Source: Segniliparus rotundus DSM 44985 (GTDB taxonomy: Bacteria > Actinomycetota > Actinomycetes > Mycobacteriales > Mycobacteriaceae). From it: 64,000 bases of DNA. The position numbers and the translations under genes are program-made. The DNA is taken from contig NC_014168.1 of assembly GCF_000092825.1 (NCBI RefSeq), positions 3,091,946 to 3,155,945 on the forward strand. The letters are read 5' to 3'. A model generated the notes under the pieces. That model saw only the letters and a list, made by a program, of their open reading frames with translations, was not told where the DNA came from and made no database searches. Shown in pieces: positions 52,990-61,825 of the stretch (position 1 is its first letter; each line of letters starts with the position of its first letter).

Positions 52990-53157
52990 GTGGGCCGTGG
53001 CCGTGCCAAAGCAAAGCAGGCAAAGGTGGCGAGGTCGCTTAAGTACAACTCGCCCAACACAGATTTCGACCAGCTCAAGCGCGAGCTGGCAGGCTCTGGC
53101 GGCGATCAGTCCGACGAGGAGCAGTGGTACGAGGCCGAGCCCGAACGCCGGTACTAG
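52990..53157 (+). CDS. DUF3073 small basic protein
   Basis: A 55-residue protein starting with GTG: MGRGRAKAKQAKVARSLKYN, then SPNTDFDQLKREL, and an acidic end. This is the conserved DUF3073 opening found across actinobacteria. The ATG at 52942 belongs to the 5' UTR hairpin, so I use GTG 52990 with AAGGGGG upstream. A highly basic then acidic small protein; function unknown. Confidence 0.9.
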   Translation: MGRGRAKAKQAKVARSLKYNSPNTDFDQLKRELAGSGGDQSDEEQWYEAEPERRY

Positions 53158-53232
53158 CGCGAGCGGTGCTCATGGGAGGCTTGGCGGCATTCGCGCATCC
53201 TCGCAGATTCTCAGACTCGCAGAACCTCGTCC

Positions 53233-54156
53233 TCAGAGGACGTCTTCCTCGCAGAGCCTGATCCCTGCGGAGCGCAGCACGAGGACTGATTTCGGCTCGG
53301 CTCCGCAACTCGCCGGTCGTGGGGGCAATGTCTCCGACGCGATGGACACGAGAAATCGCTGCTGCGCGCCGGGCATCGTTTGGAGCACAATCTCGACATC
53401 GCCGTCCTCGCGCTCTTTCGCGCGCAGAACCCGCGCGTTGCGCCCGCCCTGCCCCGCGGCCGCGCCGAGCACCGCGATCTCCGCGACCTGCTCCCTGGCC
53501 GTCAAACAGGTCCGACCACGCAAGCCTTCGAGTTCGATTCGTCCTTCGCCGCTTGCTCGCGCGGTTGCCACCGCGGCCTCGGGGCTGAGCCTGCCGTAGA
53601 CGCTCCCGTCGGGGAGGAAAATCACCGACGGGGCGAAACGATGACCGCCCGTGTGCGAGCATTCCCACACGTCGTGCCCCGCCTCGGCGAGGGCCTCGGC
53701 CACCGGCCTGCCTCGCACCGCGCAGCATTGGTCCCGCCGCCCGTGGGCGCACACCAGCACCGGACGCGCCTGGCGCCAACCCGGCAGCCGTTCCCAGGCC
53801 GCCTCGTCCCAGGCGAACAGCGGCTCCGGGTCCAGCTCGATCAATGCGCGCAGATCGGCGAACTCCAGCTCGCGGGCCTGGCTCGACCCCGGGTCCAGCT
53901 CCGTTGTCGCCAGCACCGCGCGCTGGCCGGGCTTGGCGAGGCGGCGGGCCCGGCGGCGGCGAACACACAGGAGCCTCGCGTCGGCCCGCTCGGCCCATTG
54001 GGCCACAGCGTCGGTGAGCGCGCCGAAAACTTCGGCCTCCAGAATGTCTCTGCCCCAGGGTCCAGGATGCTCCAGGCACAACCAACGCCGTCCCGAACCG
54101 GCAGTGCCCGCCAAGGGCTCGTCAAGCGCTGAAACTGCTGAACAACTGAGGTCCAC
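53233..54156 (-). CDS. Sucrase/ferredoxin-like (thioredoxin-fold 2Fe-2S) protein
   Basis: About 307 residues, sucrase/ferredoxin-like family (PF06999). LVCAHGRRDQCCAVRGRPVA and WECSHTGGHRFAPSVIFLPD contain the Cys/His residues that hold the cluster. The start used, GTG 54156, is seven bases after a minus-strand TACAGT (leaderless); the TTG upstream would place the -10 box inside the gene. Redox role, partner unknown. Confidence 0.85.
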   Translation of the reverse strand: MDLSCSAVSALDEPLAGTAGSGRRWLCLEHPGPWGRDILEAEVFGALTDAVAQWAERADARLLCVRRRRARRLAKPGQRAVLATTELDPGSSQARELEFADLRALIELDPEPLFAWDEAAWERLPGWRQARPVLVCAHGRRDQCCAVRGRPVAEALAEAGHDVWECSHTGGHRFAPSVIFLPDGSVYGRLSPEAAVATARASGEGRIELEGLRGRTCLTAREQVAEIAVLGAAAGQGGRNARVLRAKEREDGDVEIVLQTMPGAQQRFLVSIASETLPPRPASCGAEPKSVLVLRSAGIRLCEEDVL

Positions 54157-54163
54157 ACGCTCC

Positions 54164-54169
54164 ACTGTA
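54164..54169 (-). promoter_or_regulatory. -10 box TACAGT for a leaderless transcript
   Basis: Minus-strand TACAGT, seven bases before the GTG at 54156. Confidence 0.5.
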
Positions 54170-54295
54170 AGGCACAAAGCCCCGCTCCGGACACGCCCTC
54201 CGGCCGCCCGAGCCGCCGTTTTCCTCAGGGAGTTGCCAGGCGGGCATGTTTACAGTGGATGCGGAAATGGTCCCGACACGGAGGTTTGACCCATC

Positions 54296-55012
54296 ATGAT
54301 GCGACGCACGCACCGCCTCGCCGCCCTGCTGGCCGCGGCAACGACAACGTTCGGCTCCGCCGCGACCTCAGCCGCCGACACCGAGCCAGGCGGGCCGCAG
54401 CCCCAACCCAGCGCGGCGGAGTCCTGCGCGGCGCTCGCCGAACCGGCCGCGGATCTGAGCGAGCTGAAGGAGAAAGTTTTCCGACTCGCCGGGAGCGCGG
54501 GCAACGCGACCAAAAACGGCATGGATTTCGGCAGCTTGATCGCGCTGTACGGCCAATCGCAAGACATCTTGCACTCGCTGCGCGACGAGAGCGCCGCCTT
54601 GCGGACCGCGGGCGACGAAGTGCGAGATCCGCAGCTGCGCGACTCGGCCGTCGCGCTCGCGGACACTTTCGACGAAGGCTCCGCCCTGGCAGACCAGTTC
54701 ACCAACCCGGCAACCCCGAAGCCGCAGGGCGAGGATCTTACCCACAAGGTGACAGACCTTTCCAAACACGCCGCGGTGTCGTTGCAGCGTTTCGGGGACA
54801 GCTATCAGAAGACCTGCGGGGTGGACCTCGGCCTCGGCGGCCTCACCGCGATGGCGAAAAGCTTGACCGGCGCGAACCCGCCCCAACAACCGCCCGCGCC
54901 CACAGCGCCTGGCCAGCTGTCGCCCGCGCCGGCAGCTCCGAGCGAGAAGACGGACAACGCGCCCGCGCTGAGTTCGAACAAATCGCTCCTCGCTCCTGCG
55001 CCCGTCAAATAA
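54296..55012 (+). CDS. Exported helical protein with Pro-rich tail, unknown function
   Basis: A 238-residue protein. Signal peptide MMRRTHRLAALLAAATTTFG with cleavage near TSAAD. Mature helical part with Cys in AESCAALAEP and YQKTCGVDLG. A Pro/Ala-rich tail of about 50 residues suits a cell-wall or surface location. GGAGG precedes the ATG; TACAGT about 45 bases upstream may be the -10 box. No family recognised. Confidence 0.78.
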   Translation: MMRRTHRLAALLAAATTTFGSAATSAADTEPGGPQPQPSAAESCAALAEPAADLSELKEKVFRLAGSAGNATKNGMDFGSLIALYGQSQDILHSLRDESAALRTAGDEVRDPQLRDSAVALADTFDEGSALADQFTNPATPKPQGEDLTHKVTDLSKHAAVSLQRFGDSYQKTCGVDLGLGGLTAMAKSLTGANPPQQPPAPTAPGQLSPAPAAPSEKTDNAPALSSNKSLLAPAPVK

Positions 55013-55036
55013 GACCGGAAACGACAAGCGCCGCAT

Positions 55037-55042
55037 TACAGT
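55037..55042 (+). promoter_or_regulatory. -10 box TACAGT for a leaderless transcript
   Basis: TACAGT, six bases before the ATG at 55049. Confidence 0.55.
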
Positions 55043-55048
55043 GGCCCC

Positions 55049-55612
55049 ATGACCGAAGCCACGATCCAGCCCCGCGCTGACCGCGAGATCCTCCTCGACA
55101 TCCTGGCCGTGCAACGCCAATCGCTCATTGCCAGCTGCCACGGCCTGACCGAGGACCAGGCGCGGGCGAAGCCCACCAGTTCGAGCCTGAGCCTCGGGGG
55201 CCTGGTCAAACACGCCGCTTACGCAGAACGCAACTGGGTCTCCCTGGCGTTCACCTTCTGGGCCCCTGGCCAACAACCTCCGGGCGGCGGGAGCGAAGCC
55301 TTCACGCGAAGCTTCCAACTCGCAGCGGACGAAACATTGGCGCAAGCCATCACGGACCTGCGGCTCGCCGGGCAGCTCACCGAAGCGTATTTCCGCGCGA
55401 TACCCGACGAAGCCTACGAGAAGTCCCTGCCGATGCCCGCGCATCCCTGGCTTTCGGTTTTCCAATCCGAACTTTCCCCGCGCTGGTTGCTCGCCCACAT
55501 CATCGACGAGCACGCGCGTCACGCAGGCCATGCCGACATCATTCGAGAAAGCCTGGACGGCGCGAAGGCCTACCCGCTCTGGCGAGCGGCTTTAGGGCTG
55601 CCCGCCGAGTAG
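55049..55612 (+). CDS. DinB/DUF664-family metal-dependent protein
   Basis: A 187-residue four-helix protein. Metal-binding His residues at [15 protein letters not shown] and [20 protein letters not shown] fit the DinB fold (three His). Members include bacillithiol- and mycothiol-dependent transferases, so a mycothiol S-transferase role is possible. Leaderless start after TACAGT. Its stop codon is part of the prrA -10 box. Confidence 0.88.
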   Translation: MTEATIQPRADREILLDILAVQRQSLIASCHGLTEDQARAKPTSSSLSLGGLVKHAAYAERNWVSLAFTFWAPGQQPPGGGSEAFTRSFQLAADETLAQAITDLRLAGQLTEAYFRAIPDEAYEKSLPMPAHPWLSVFQSELSPRWLLAHIIDEHARHAGHADIIRESLDGAKAYPLWRAALGLPAE

Positions 55613-55615
55613 GAT
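55610..55615 (+). promoter_or_regulatory. -10 box TAGGAT for a leaderless prrA transcript
   Basis: TAGGAT starts on the DinB stop codon and ends seven bases before the ATG at 55623, giving a leaderless prrA mRNA from the second Met. Confidence 0.5.
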
Positions 55616-55622
55616 GCTGGGC

Positions 55623-56339
55623 ATGGAGACTAGTGCTGGTTCCCCAACCGTGCTCGTGGTGGACGACGACCCAGACGTGCTTTCTTCGCTGCAACGCGGG
55701 CTGCGCCTCTCCGGCTTCTCAGTGGTCACCGCCGACAATGGCGCCGCCGCCCTCTCCGCAGTGCACCAGCAGCACCCGGACGCCTTGATCTTGGACATGA
55801 ACATGCCCGGCCTCGACGGGGTGAGCGTGGTGACGGCGCTGCGGGCGATGGGCGACGACATCCCGATCTGCGTGCTTTCCGCCCGCAGCTCGGTCGGGGA
55901 CCGGATCGAAGGGCTCGAAGCCGGGGCCGACGACTACCTCACGAAGCCGTTCGTGCTCGGCGAGCTCATCGCGCGCGTCAAAGCCTTGCTGCGCAGGCCT
56001 TCCACGACGAGCCGCGCCGCCCCGACCGTCGAGTACGGGGTCATCCATGTGGACTACCTGGGGGTGGACATCCCCGGCAGGCGGGTGACGGTGGACGACG
56101 AGTCGATCGAGCTGACCAAACGCGAGTTCGAGCTGCTCGCCGCGCTCGCCGAGAACACCGGCGTGGTGCTCTCGCGCACCGAACTGCTCGAGAGGGTGTG
56201 GGGCTACGACTTCGCGGCGGACACGAACGTCGTCGACGTGTTCGTCGGCTATTTGCGCAAGAAACTCGAACTCAAAGGCAGGCACCGGCTCATCCACACG
56301 GTGCGCGGCTACGGCTTCGTGCTCCGGGCCGGTCAGTAA
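55623..56339 (+). CDS. prrA: PrrA response regulator
   Basis: A 238-residue OmpR-type response regulator. The receiver has acidic pair VVDDDPDVL, phospho-Asp in [13 protein letters not shown], Thr/Ser switch CVLSARSS and Lys in [11 protein letters not shown]. The DNA-binding domain has [40 protein letters not shown] and [10 protein letters not shown]. Strongly like mycobacterial PrrA, which is essential in M. tuberculosis. Start taken at the second Met because of the leaderless promoter; the first Met is 55614. prrB follows 12 bases later. Confidence 0.94.
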   Translation: METSAGSPTVLVVDDDPDVLSSLQRGLRLSGFSVVTADNGAAALSAVHQQHPDALILDMNMPGLDGVSVVTALRAMGDDIPICVLSARSSVGDRIEGLEAGADDYLTKPFVLGELIARVKALLRRPSTTSRAAPTVEYGVIHVDYLGVDIPGRRVTVDDESIELTKREFELLAALAENTGVVLSRTELLERVWGYDFAADTNVVDVFVGYLRKKLELKGRHRLIHTVRGYGFVLRAGQ

Positions 56340-56351
56340 AGCCCTCGCTCG

Positions 56352-57887
56352 ATGACTGATCCGGACGACACAACCGCGCGCGCGTCAGGCGACGACGCGC
56401 GCCATGTGGCGGAGGAGACGCATGCGCGCACGGTCCCGCCCGGCGACGAGCCCCACCACGCGGCCCACCGCAAGCGGGGCCGCCTGGACCGGTGGTGGCG
56501 CGCGGGCGCGAAACGACTGCTCCTCAGCCGCCGCCGCTCCCCTTCCCTTCGCGCGCAAGTGGCCTTGTCCTCGGGGATCGGCACGTTCTTCATCGTGACC
56601 GTGGTCGCGATCCCGCTCTGGATGCTCATCACGGACTTCAATTTCAACCAGGCCGACGCCCGGCTCCAACGGCTGACCACCGTCGTGCAGGGCCCGGTCT
56701 CACGGCGCGAAACCCCCGACGCCGGGCTCGACTTCACCATCCGCACCTCCGGCCTCAGTTTCAGCCGAGGAGCCACAGCCCCGGACCTTCCGGCAGGATC
56801 GTTGGTCACCGCGCAGATCGACGGCCGCCTGTATCGCGTGTACACCGTGATCTTCGGGCCGACCGACCAGAACAAACTGGCGGTGGCCGAGCTGCTCGAA
56901 CCGACCTTGAAGCACATTGACGAGCAGCATCGGGTGATTGTGGTGGTGGGGTTCGCCGCAGTGGTGGCGGGCGGGGTGCTGGGCTGGCTGCTGGGCGGGT
57001 TCGCCGTGCGCCCGCTGCGCGAGCTGGCCACCGCCACCCGGCAGGTGACCTCCTCCGGCGGCGTGGGCGAGCCCCCCCACGTCACCGGGGCCCGCGAGGT
57101 CGAAGCCATCGCCGAAGCCATGCGCGCCATGCTCGCGCGCATCGGCGAGGAACGCACCACCAGCGACGCCGCCCTGGCCACCGCCCGCGACTTCGCCCTG
57201 CTCTCCGCCCACGAACTGCGCACCCCCCTGACCGCCATGCGCACGAACCTCGAAGTCCTCAACATCCACAACCTCCCCCAAGACGACCGCCAAGAAATCG
57301 TCGGCGACGTCCTGCGCACCCAACGCCGCGTCGAAGAAACCCTCTCCGCCCTCGAACACCTCGCCGCCCACGAGCTCAACACCGACGACGACTACGCCGA
57401 CGTCAACCTCAACGACCTGCTCGACCAAGCCGTCGTGGACGCCGCGCGCGCCAACCCCGACGTCGCCATCCGCCTCGTCGCCAACGAACCCCTCCACGCC
57501 CGAGCCGTCCGCGCGGGCCTGCGCCTCGCCGTCGACAACGCCATCACCAACGCCATCCGCCACGGCAACGCCACCCGCGTCCACGTCACCCTCGCCACCG
57601 CCGAACACCACCCCGACGACGCCCCCGCCATCACCATCACCATCGACGACAACGGCTGCGGGGTCCCCGAAAAACAACGCGACATCGTCTTCCGCCGCTT
57701 CGTGCGCGGCACCACCGCCAAAGGACCCGGCTCCGGCCTCGGCATGGCCCTCATCGCCCAACAAGCCCAAATCCACCACGGCAACGCCACCCTCACCACC
57801 TCCCCCCAAGGCGGAGCCAGACTCACCATCACCATCCCCCAACAACAACCCACACACACCGCCCACACCAAAGACGACACGGTTTAG
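56352..57887 (+). CDS. prrB: PrrB sensor histidine kinase
   Basis: A 511-residue membrane kinase. A cytoplasmic start of about 60 charged residues, TM1 (GIGTFFIVTVVAIPLWMLI), an external sensor of about 100 residues, TM2 (VIVVVGFAAVVAGGVLGWLL), HAMP, the H-box LLSAHELRTPLTAM, then N-box LAVDNAITNAIRHGN and G-box IDDNGCGVPEKQ and GSGLGMALI. The last 700 bases have a very strong C-ending codon bias compared with the first half. Pairs with PrrA. The signal is unknown. Confidence 0.93.
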   Translation: MTDPDDTTARASGDDARHVAEETHARTVPPGDEPHHAAHRKRGRLDRWWRAGAKRLLLSRRRSPSLRAQVALSSGIGTFFIVTVVAIPLWMLITDFNFNQADARLQRLTTVVQGPVSRRETPDAGLDFTIRTSGLSFSRGATAPDLPAGSLVTAQIDGRLYRVYTVIFGPTDQNKLAVAELLEPTLKHIDEQHRVIVVVGFAAVVAGGVLGWLLGGFAVRPLRELATATRQVTSSGGVGEPPHVTGAREVEAIAEAMRAMLARIGEERTTSDAALATARDFALLSAHELRTPLTAMRTNLEVLNIHNLPQDDRQEIVGDVLRTQRRVEETLSALEHLAAHELNTDDDYADVNLNDLLDQAVVDAARANPDVAIRLVANEPLHARAVRAGLRLAVDNAITNAIRHGNATRVHVTLATAEHHPDDAPAITITIDDNGCGVPEKQRDIVFRRFVRGTTAKGPGSGLGMALIAQQAQIHHGNATLTTSPQGGARLTITIPQQQPTHTAHTKDDTV

Positions 57888-58006
57888 GTAACGCTCTGGC
57901 AACGGCGCTTCGATCTTCTCAGCCAAAAATGAGAGACTACGTGGGCAACCAGGCAGACCGCTGACATCCGCGCGCTGATACCGCGCCACGAACGAAGGAG
58001 CATCCG

Positions 58007-58540
58007 ATGAGCCAAGAGGCAGGCCTTGCCCGATTCAACGAGTTGAACAAGCCAGCCTTGCTCCGGGTCCTGCTGGAGGTCTGCCAATCCCCCGCCTGGC
58101 GCAACGACCTCTGCGACAACCGCCCGTACCCGGACGTCGACTCCCTGCTGGAGTCTTCGGACAAATTTCTCGCCGACATCACCGAGATCGAGCTCGAGGA
58201 ATCCCTCATCAACCATCCCCGGATCGGCGCGAAGAACGCCGGTCCGCGCTCCGCCCGGGAACAGTCCCGGTTCGCGAGCACGATCGACGAGGCCGCGTTC
58301 GCGGAGTTCGCCGCGCTCAACCAGCAGTACGAGGACAAATTCGGGTACCTCTTCCTGATCGCCGCCGAAGGACGTTCTGCGGCCGAGATCATGGACGTCC
58401 TCAAAGGCCGGCTCAAAAACGACGTCGCGACCGAACGAGGCGTCATGCGGGTCGAGCTCGCGAAAATCAACCGCCTTCGCCTGCAACAACTTCTTTCCGA
58501 GGACGTTTTCACCGTCTCGAGCAATCCGCACGTCGTCTGA
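58007..58540 (+). CDS. uraD: OHCU decarboxylase (ureide pathway)
   Basis: A 177-residue UraD. Diagnostic INHPRIGAKN, FAEFAALNQQYEDKFGYLFL and LAKINRLRLQQLL are present. It decarboxylates OHCU to S-allantoin, the step after 5-hydroxyisourate hydrolysis in urate breakdown. Ribosome site GAAGGAG. Together with uraH 61 bases downstream it completes the two spontaneous but stereo-uncontrolled steps after uricase; no uricase gene lies in the window. Confidence 0.93.
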   Translation: MSQEAGLARFNELNKPALLRVLLEVCQSPAWRNDLCDNRPYPDVDSLLESSDKFLADITEIELEESLINHPRIGAKNAGPRSAREQSRFASTIDEAAFAEFAALNQQYEDKFGYLFLIAAEGRSAAEIMDVLKGRLKNDVATERGVMRVELAKINRLRLQQLLSEDVFTVSSNPHVV

Positions 58541-58601
58541 GCGGACGACACGGCGCGGATGACACTGAGGAAATGACACGGATCAGGAGGTGTCTCGGCA
58601 G

Positions 58602-58922
58602 ATGACGACCCTTTCCAGCCATGTGCTGGACACCGCGACCGGCGCCCCGGCCCGGGGCTTGCGCGTCGAGCTGCTCGACGCGCGCCGCGTCGTTTTGGCG
58701 CAAGCAACCACAGACGACGACGGTCGGGTCAAGGGCCTCGGCCCAGAACTCGTCCCCGGCGATTACACCGTGGTCTTCCACACCTCGGACTACTTCCAAT
58801 CCCAAGGCCAAGTCGGCTTCTACCCCAAAGTCACCGTGGAATTCCACGTGGCTGGCGATCCCCACTACCACGTCCCGCTGCTGCTCTCGCCGTACGGCTA
58901 CAGCACCTACCGGGGAAGCTGA
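58602..58922 (+). CDS. uraH: 5-hydroxyisourate hydrolase
   Basis: A 106-residue transthyretin-related protein. LSSHVLDTATGAPARGLRVE at the start, HYHVPLLLSPYGYSTYRGS at the end, with the C-terminal Y-R-G-S catalytic signature complete. The ATG at 58602 has AGGAGGTG at nine bases. Hydrolyses 5-hydroxyisourate to OHCU for UraD. Ends the operon just before a terminator. Confidence 0.94.
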   Translation: MTTLSSHVLDTATGAPARGLRVELLDARRVVLAQATTDDDGRVKGLGPELVPGDYTVVFHTSDYFQSQGQVGFYPKVTVEFHVAGDPHYHVPLLLSPYGYSTYRGS

Positions 58923-58943
58923 GCGACACTCCCCCAATAACTG

Positions 58944-58971
58944 AAGAGCCCAACAACTGCAGGGCTTTTCT
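58944..58971 (+). terminator. Rho-independent terminator after uraH
   Basis: AGCCC (58947-58951) pairs with GGGCT (58962-58966), followed by TTTCTCC; a short stem but placed right after the uraH stop. A second GGGCTTTTGC stretch at about 59002 may add to it. The rest of 58972-59175 holds no gene that I can see. Confidence 0.55.
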
Positions 58972-59175
58972 CCTCTTTTGAGGAATAATATTTCTTAAAA
59001 AGGGCTTTTGCTTTTTCGGATTTGGTTTCTTCTCAGACCCTGTTTCGCCAGGAGGCGGTGGGCGGCGCCAGGCTTGTGCTCGGAGCCTGGCGGGCGGCCG
59101 CTCCAGGTCGGGGCGTTCGCACGAAGGACACCCCGGGGCGGTCGGGCCGCGCAGCCGCGCGTTCCGCATCCCGAA

Positions 59176-59191
59176 TGTTTCATGTGAAACA
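59176..59191. promoter_or_regulatory. parS centromere site 1
   Basis: TGTTTCATGTGAAACA, the 16-base ParB-binding palindrome (consensus TGTTTCACGTGAAACA with C to T at the centre). The symmetry extends to three more bases on each side, GAA and TTC. It lies 12 bases beyond the stop of the acetyltransferase-like gene, 0.7 kb from parB. Confidence 0.93.
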
Positions 59192-59202
59192 TTCCGGTTC
59201 GC

Positions 59203-59877
59203 TCAGGACGAGGCGCCGACAAGAAGGGGGCGCAGCCGGGCTTCTTCCACAAGTTCCGCCAAGGCTTCTTCCACGCTCGCCCGCCACAGGAGTCCCGTGC
59301 CGCCGAGTTCCAGACGCAACCGGGGGTAATGACGATGGGCGGCCGCGACGGAGAACCCGGCTGCTTTGAAAAATTCTGACGGGTTCACGCACCGCTTCGT
59401 GTCTTCGTCCGCGTCCGCCTCGTCTTCGCGGCCAAATGCTTCCACTGCTCGAACGCCGCGGCTGGCGAGGTCGGCGATGCTCGCAAGAAGCAGGGGGGTG
59501 GCGACCTCGTCGAAATCGTGCCCGTCTTCCACGCCCGCGTAGGTGATCAGCACGGCGTCCGGGCTCACTGGGGCCGTGGGGAACTCCTCCACGCGGGAAA
59601 CCATCCCCGGCGGCGCGTAACAAATCTGTCCGACGCCCCGTTCTTGTTCTCCTTCGCCGACAACGGCGAGTTGTCCGCAGGGCCCCCACTGCAAGAGGAC
59701 GGAAGAAAGCCATGCCTCTTTCTCGAACCGGGCGTCCATTCCCCCGCCGATTTGATCGCCGGTTTTCGAGTCGAATTCCCAGAACAGGCATTGCTGCGCG
59801 TGCTTGGGCAACAAGGCAGAGCGCTCGAGGGTCAATGGGACAACCCTGACGTGCGTCTCAAACGGCTCTCGGCTCAT
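59203..59877 (-). CDS. GNAT-like acetyltransferase of the parAB locus (Rv3916c-type)
   Basis: A 224-residue protein. The central GQICYAPPGMVSRVEEFPTA, DAVLITYAG and LLASIADLASRGVRAVEAFG with NPSEFFKAAGFSVAAAHRHY resembles an acetyltransferase fold, as in Rv3916c. Start ATG abuts the parB stop (TGAATG), so it is cotranslated with parB. Conserved next to parB in Mycobacteriales, function unknown. Confidence 0.8.
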   Translation of the reverse strand: MSREPFETHVRVVPLTLERSALLPKHAQQCLFWEFDSKTGDQIGGGMDARFEKEAWLSSVLLQWGPCGQLAVVGEGEQERGVGQICYAPPGMVSRVEEFPTAPVSPDAVLITYAGVEDGHDFDEVATPLLLASIADLASRGVRAVEAFGREDEADADEDTKRCVNPSEFFKAAGFSVAAAHRHYPRLRLELGGTGLLWRASVEEALAELVEEARLRPLLVGASS

Positions 59878-60849
59878 TCACCACTCCCGTTGGACCGGAT
59901 GGCCGCCGTCTGAGACAGGGGCGATCTGGTCTGCGATGCGTTCGAGGTCGGCCACGGAACCGAACTCTATGACAATTCTGCCCTTTTTCGCGGTCAGACC
60001 GACCTGCACGGTCGTGTCCAAGGCGAGGGAGAGCCGGTCTGCGACTATCGCGAGCTCTTCCGGAGGGGCCGCTTTCGCCCTTCCTCGCGGTTTCGTCCTC
60101 GTTTTGTGGCTGGACAACGTGACTGCTTCTTCGACGGCTCGAACGGAAAGCCCTTCGGCGATAATGCGGGAGGCGAGGTCTTCCTGAGCTTCTGTGTGAC
60201 CGTCCAGGCCGAGCAAAGCCCTGGCATGTCCGGCGGACAGCACGCCCGCGGCGACTTTGCGCTGCACCCCGACCGGGAGGCGGAGCAGCCGCAACGTGTT
60301 GGAGACCAGCGAACGCGAACGACCGAGACGTTCGGCCAATTGCTCGTGCGTCGCGCCGAAATCTTCGAGGAGCTGCTGGTAGGCGGCGGCCTCCTCAAGG
60401 GGGTTCAGCTGTGCCCGATGAATGTTCTCCAGAAGCGCGTCCCGGAGCAAATCGTCGTCCGCCGTGTGTTTGACGATCGCGGGGATCTTCGCGAGCCCCG
60501 CCGCTTTGGTCGCTCGCAGACGACGTTCGCCGACGACCAGCTGGTAACGGCCGAGGGACGTCGGGCGCACGACCACCGGTTGCAGCAGGCCGAACTCTCG
60601 GATGGAGTGCGTCAGCTCGGTCAACGCCTCCTCGTCGAACACCTGCCTCGGCTGCTGCGGGTTCGGTTCGATCTGCTCGACGTCGATTTCCTGGTAGGAA
60701 GCCAGTTGGCCATCTGCAGTAAAAGGGCGGCTGCCAGGCGGGATCAGGACGTCTGCGGCGGAGTCGCCGAGCTTCGGACCCGAACCTTGCCCGGTCGGGA
60801 TAAGGGCGGCGAGCCCTTTGCCCAATCCGCCTTTGCGCTGATTCGACAT
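59878..60849 (-). CDS. parB: ParB chromosome-partition protein (CTPase)
   Basis: A 323-residue ParB. The N-terminal ParA-interacting part starts [20 protein letters not shown]. The CTP-binding domain has [20 protein letters not shown], the Q-P-V-V-V-R-P motif and [15 protein letters not shown]. The helix-turn-helix parS reader is [20 protein letters not shown]; a C-terminal dimer domain follows. It loads at parS and spreads as a CTP-dependent clamp. One base separates it from parA. Confidence 0.97.
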   Translation of the reverse strand: MSNQRKGGLGKGLAALIPTGQGSGPKLGDSAADVLIPPGSRPFTADGQLASYQEIDVEQIEPNPQQPRQVFDEEALTELTHSIREFGLLQPVVVRPTSLGRYQLVVGERRLRATKAAGLAKIPAIVKHTADDDLLRDALLENIHRAQLNPLEEAAAYQQLLEDFGATHEQLAERLGRSRSLVSNTLRLLRLPVGVQRKVAAGVLSAGHARALLGLDGHTEAQEDLASRIIAEGLSVRAVEEAVTLSSHKTRTKPRGRAKAAPPEELAIVADRLSLALDTTVQVGLTAKKGRIVIEFGSVADLERIADQIAPVSDGGHPVQREW

Positions 60850-60850
60850 G

Positions 60851-61825
60851 TCACCTCTCCTCGGTCTGTGCTCGAAGCGCGATCTCCCGCGAGGCTTCGA
60901 AATAGGACTGCGCGCCTTGCGAGCCTGGGTCGTAGTCCAGGACGGATTGCCCGTAGCCCGGAGCCTCTGCCACCTTGACGTTGCGGGGGATCACCGACTC
61001 CAGCACGACGTCGCCGAAATGCTCGCGCACTTCGACGGAGACATCGTCCGCGAGCCGGGTTCGCCGGTCGTACATGGTCAGCAAAACCGTGCTCACGGTG
61101 AGGGCGGGGTTCAAGCCTGATCGGATGAGCTCGATATTCCCGAGCAGCTGGGCCAATCCCTCGAGCGCGTAATACTCGCATTGGATGGGTATCAGGACTT
61201 CGCGAGCGGCGACCAGTGCGTTCACCGTGAGCAGTCCGAGCGAGGGCGGACAGTCCACGAACACATAATCGTATTGGCCGCATTTGTGCCCGATCTCCTG
61301 GGCGAGCCGATGCTCGCGAGCGGGCAACGACACGAGTTCGATCTCCGCGCCGGCCAGGTCGATGGTCGCCGGGACAACGGAAAGCCTCGGGTGGCTCTTG
61401 CTCGGGACGACCACCTGCTCGAGCGGCAGTTCGCCCAGCAACAATTGGTAGCTCGAAGCCGTTCCCGCTGGATGCGCGACCCCGAGGGCCGTGCTCGCAT
61501 TGCCCTGCGGGTCCAGATCGACCACCAGAACGGACAAACCCTGCATCGACATGGCCGCGGCGACATTCACCGTCGTCGTTGTCTTGCCAACCCCGCCTTT
61601 TTGATTCGCGACCGCGAAAACGCGGCATCCCTGCCCAGGTCGGGGCAGGGGAGGGGCGGAGGCGTGACGGAGGGCGGCCGCCTGCTTGGAAGCCGCGGCA
61701 AGAGGGGTGTCCTCCCATTCGCCGGTTTCTGCTTCGTGCGCAGCCCCGAATGTTTCATGTGAAACATTCGGGGGAGCGGCGACGGCGTCCCTCGACCACG
61801 GAGACGGGGCGTCGGGTTCAGTCAC
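60851..61825 (-). CDS. parA: ParA chromosome-partition ATPase
   Basis: A 324-residue ParA. GTG start at 61825 ([10 protein letters not shown]), overlapping the rsmG stop by eight bases. The deviant Walker A is [15 protein letters not shown], with Walker A' [10 protein letters not shown] and Walker [14 protein letters not shown]. The N-terminal 75 residues are an extension; part of it is encoded by parS site 2 (residues NVSHETF). It moves parS-ParB complexes on the nucleoid. Confidence 0.96.
   Translation of the reverse strand: MTEPDAPSPWSRDAVAAPPNVSHETFGAAHEAETGEWEDTPLAAASKQAAALRHASAPPLPRPGQGCRVFAVANQKGGVGKTTTTVNVAAAMSMQGLSVLVVDLDPQGNASTALGVAHPAGTASSYQLLLGELPLEQVVVPSKSHPRLSVVPATIDLAGAEIELVSLPAREHRLAQEIGHKCGQYDYVFVDCPPSLGLLTVNALVAAREVLIPIQCEYYALEGLAQLLGNIELIRSGLNPALTVSTVLLTMYDRRTRLADDVSVEVREHFGDVVLESVIPRNVKVAEAPGYGQSVLDYDPGSQGAQSYFEASREIALRAQTEER
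61751..61766. promoter_or_regulatory. parS centromere site 2, inside parA
   Basis: The same 16-base TGTTTCATGTGAAACA, with the same flanking GAA and TTC, inside the 5' coding part of parA. Two identical, extended sites bracket the parB gene 2.6 kb apart. Confidence 0.93.
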
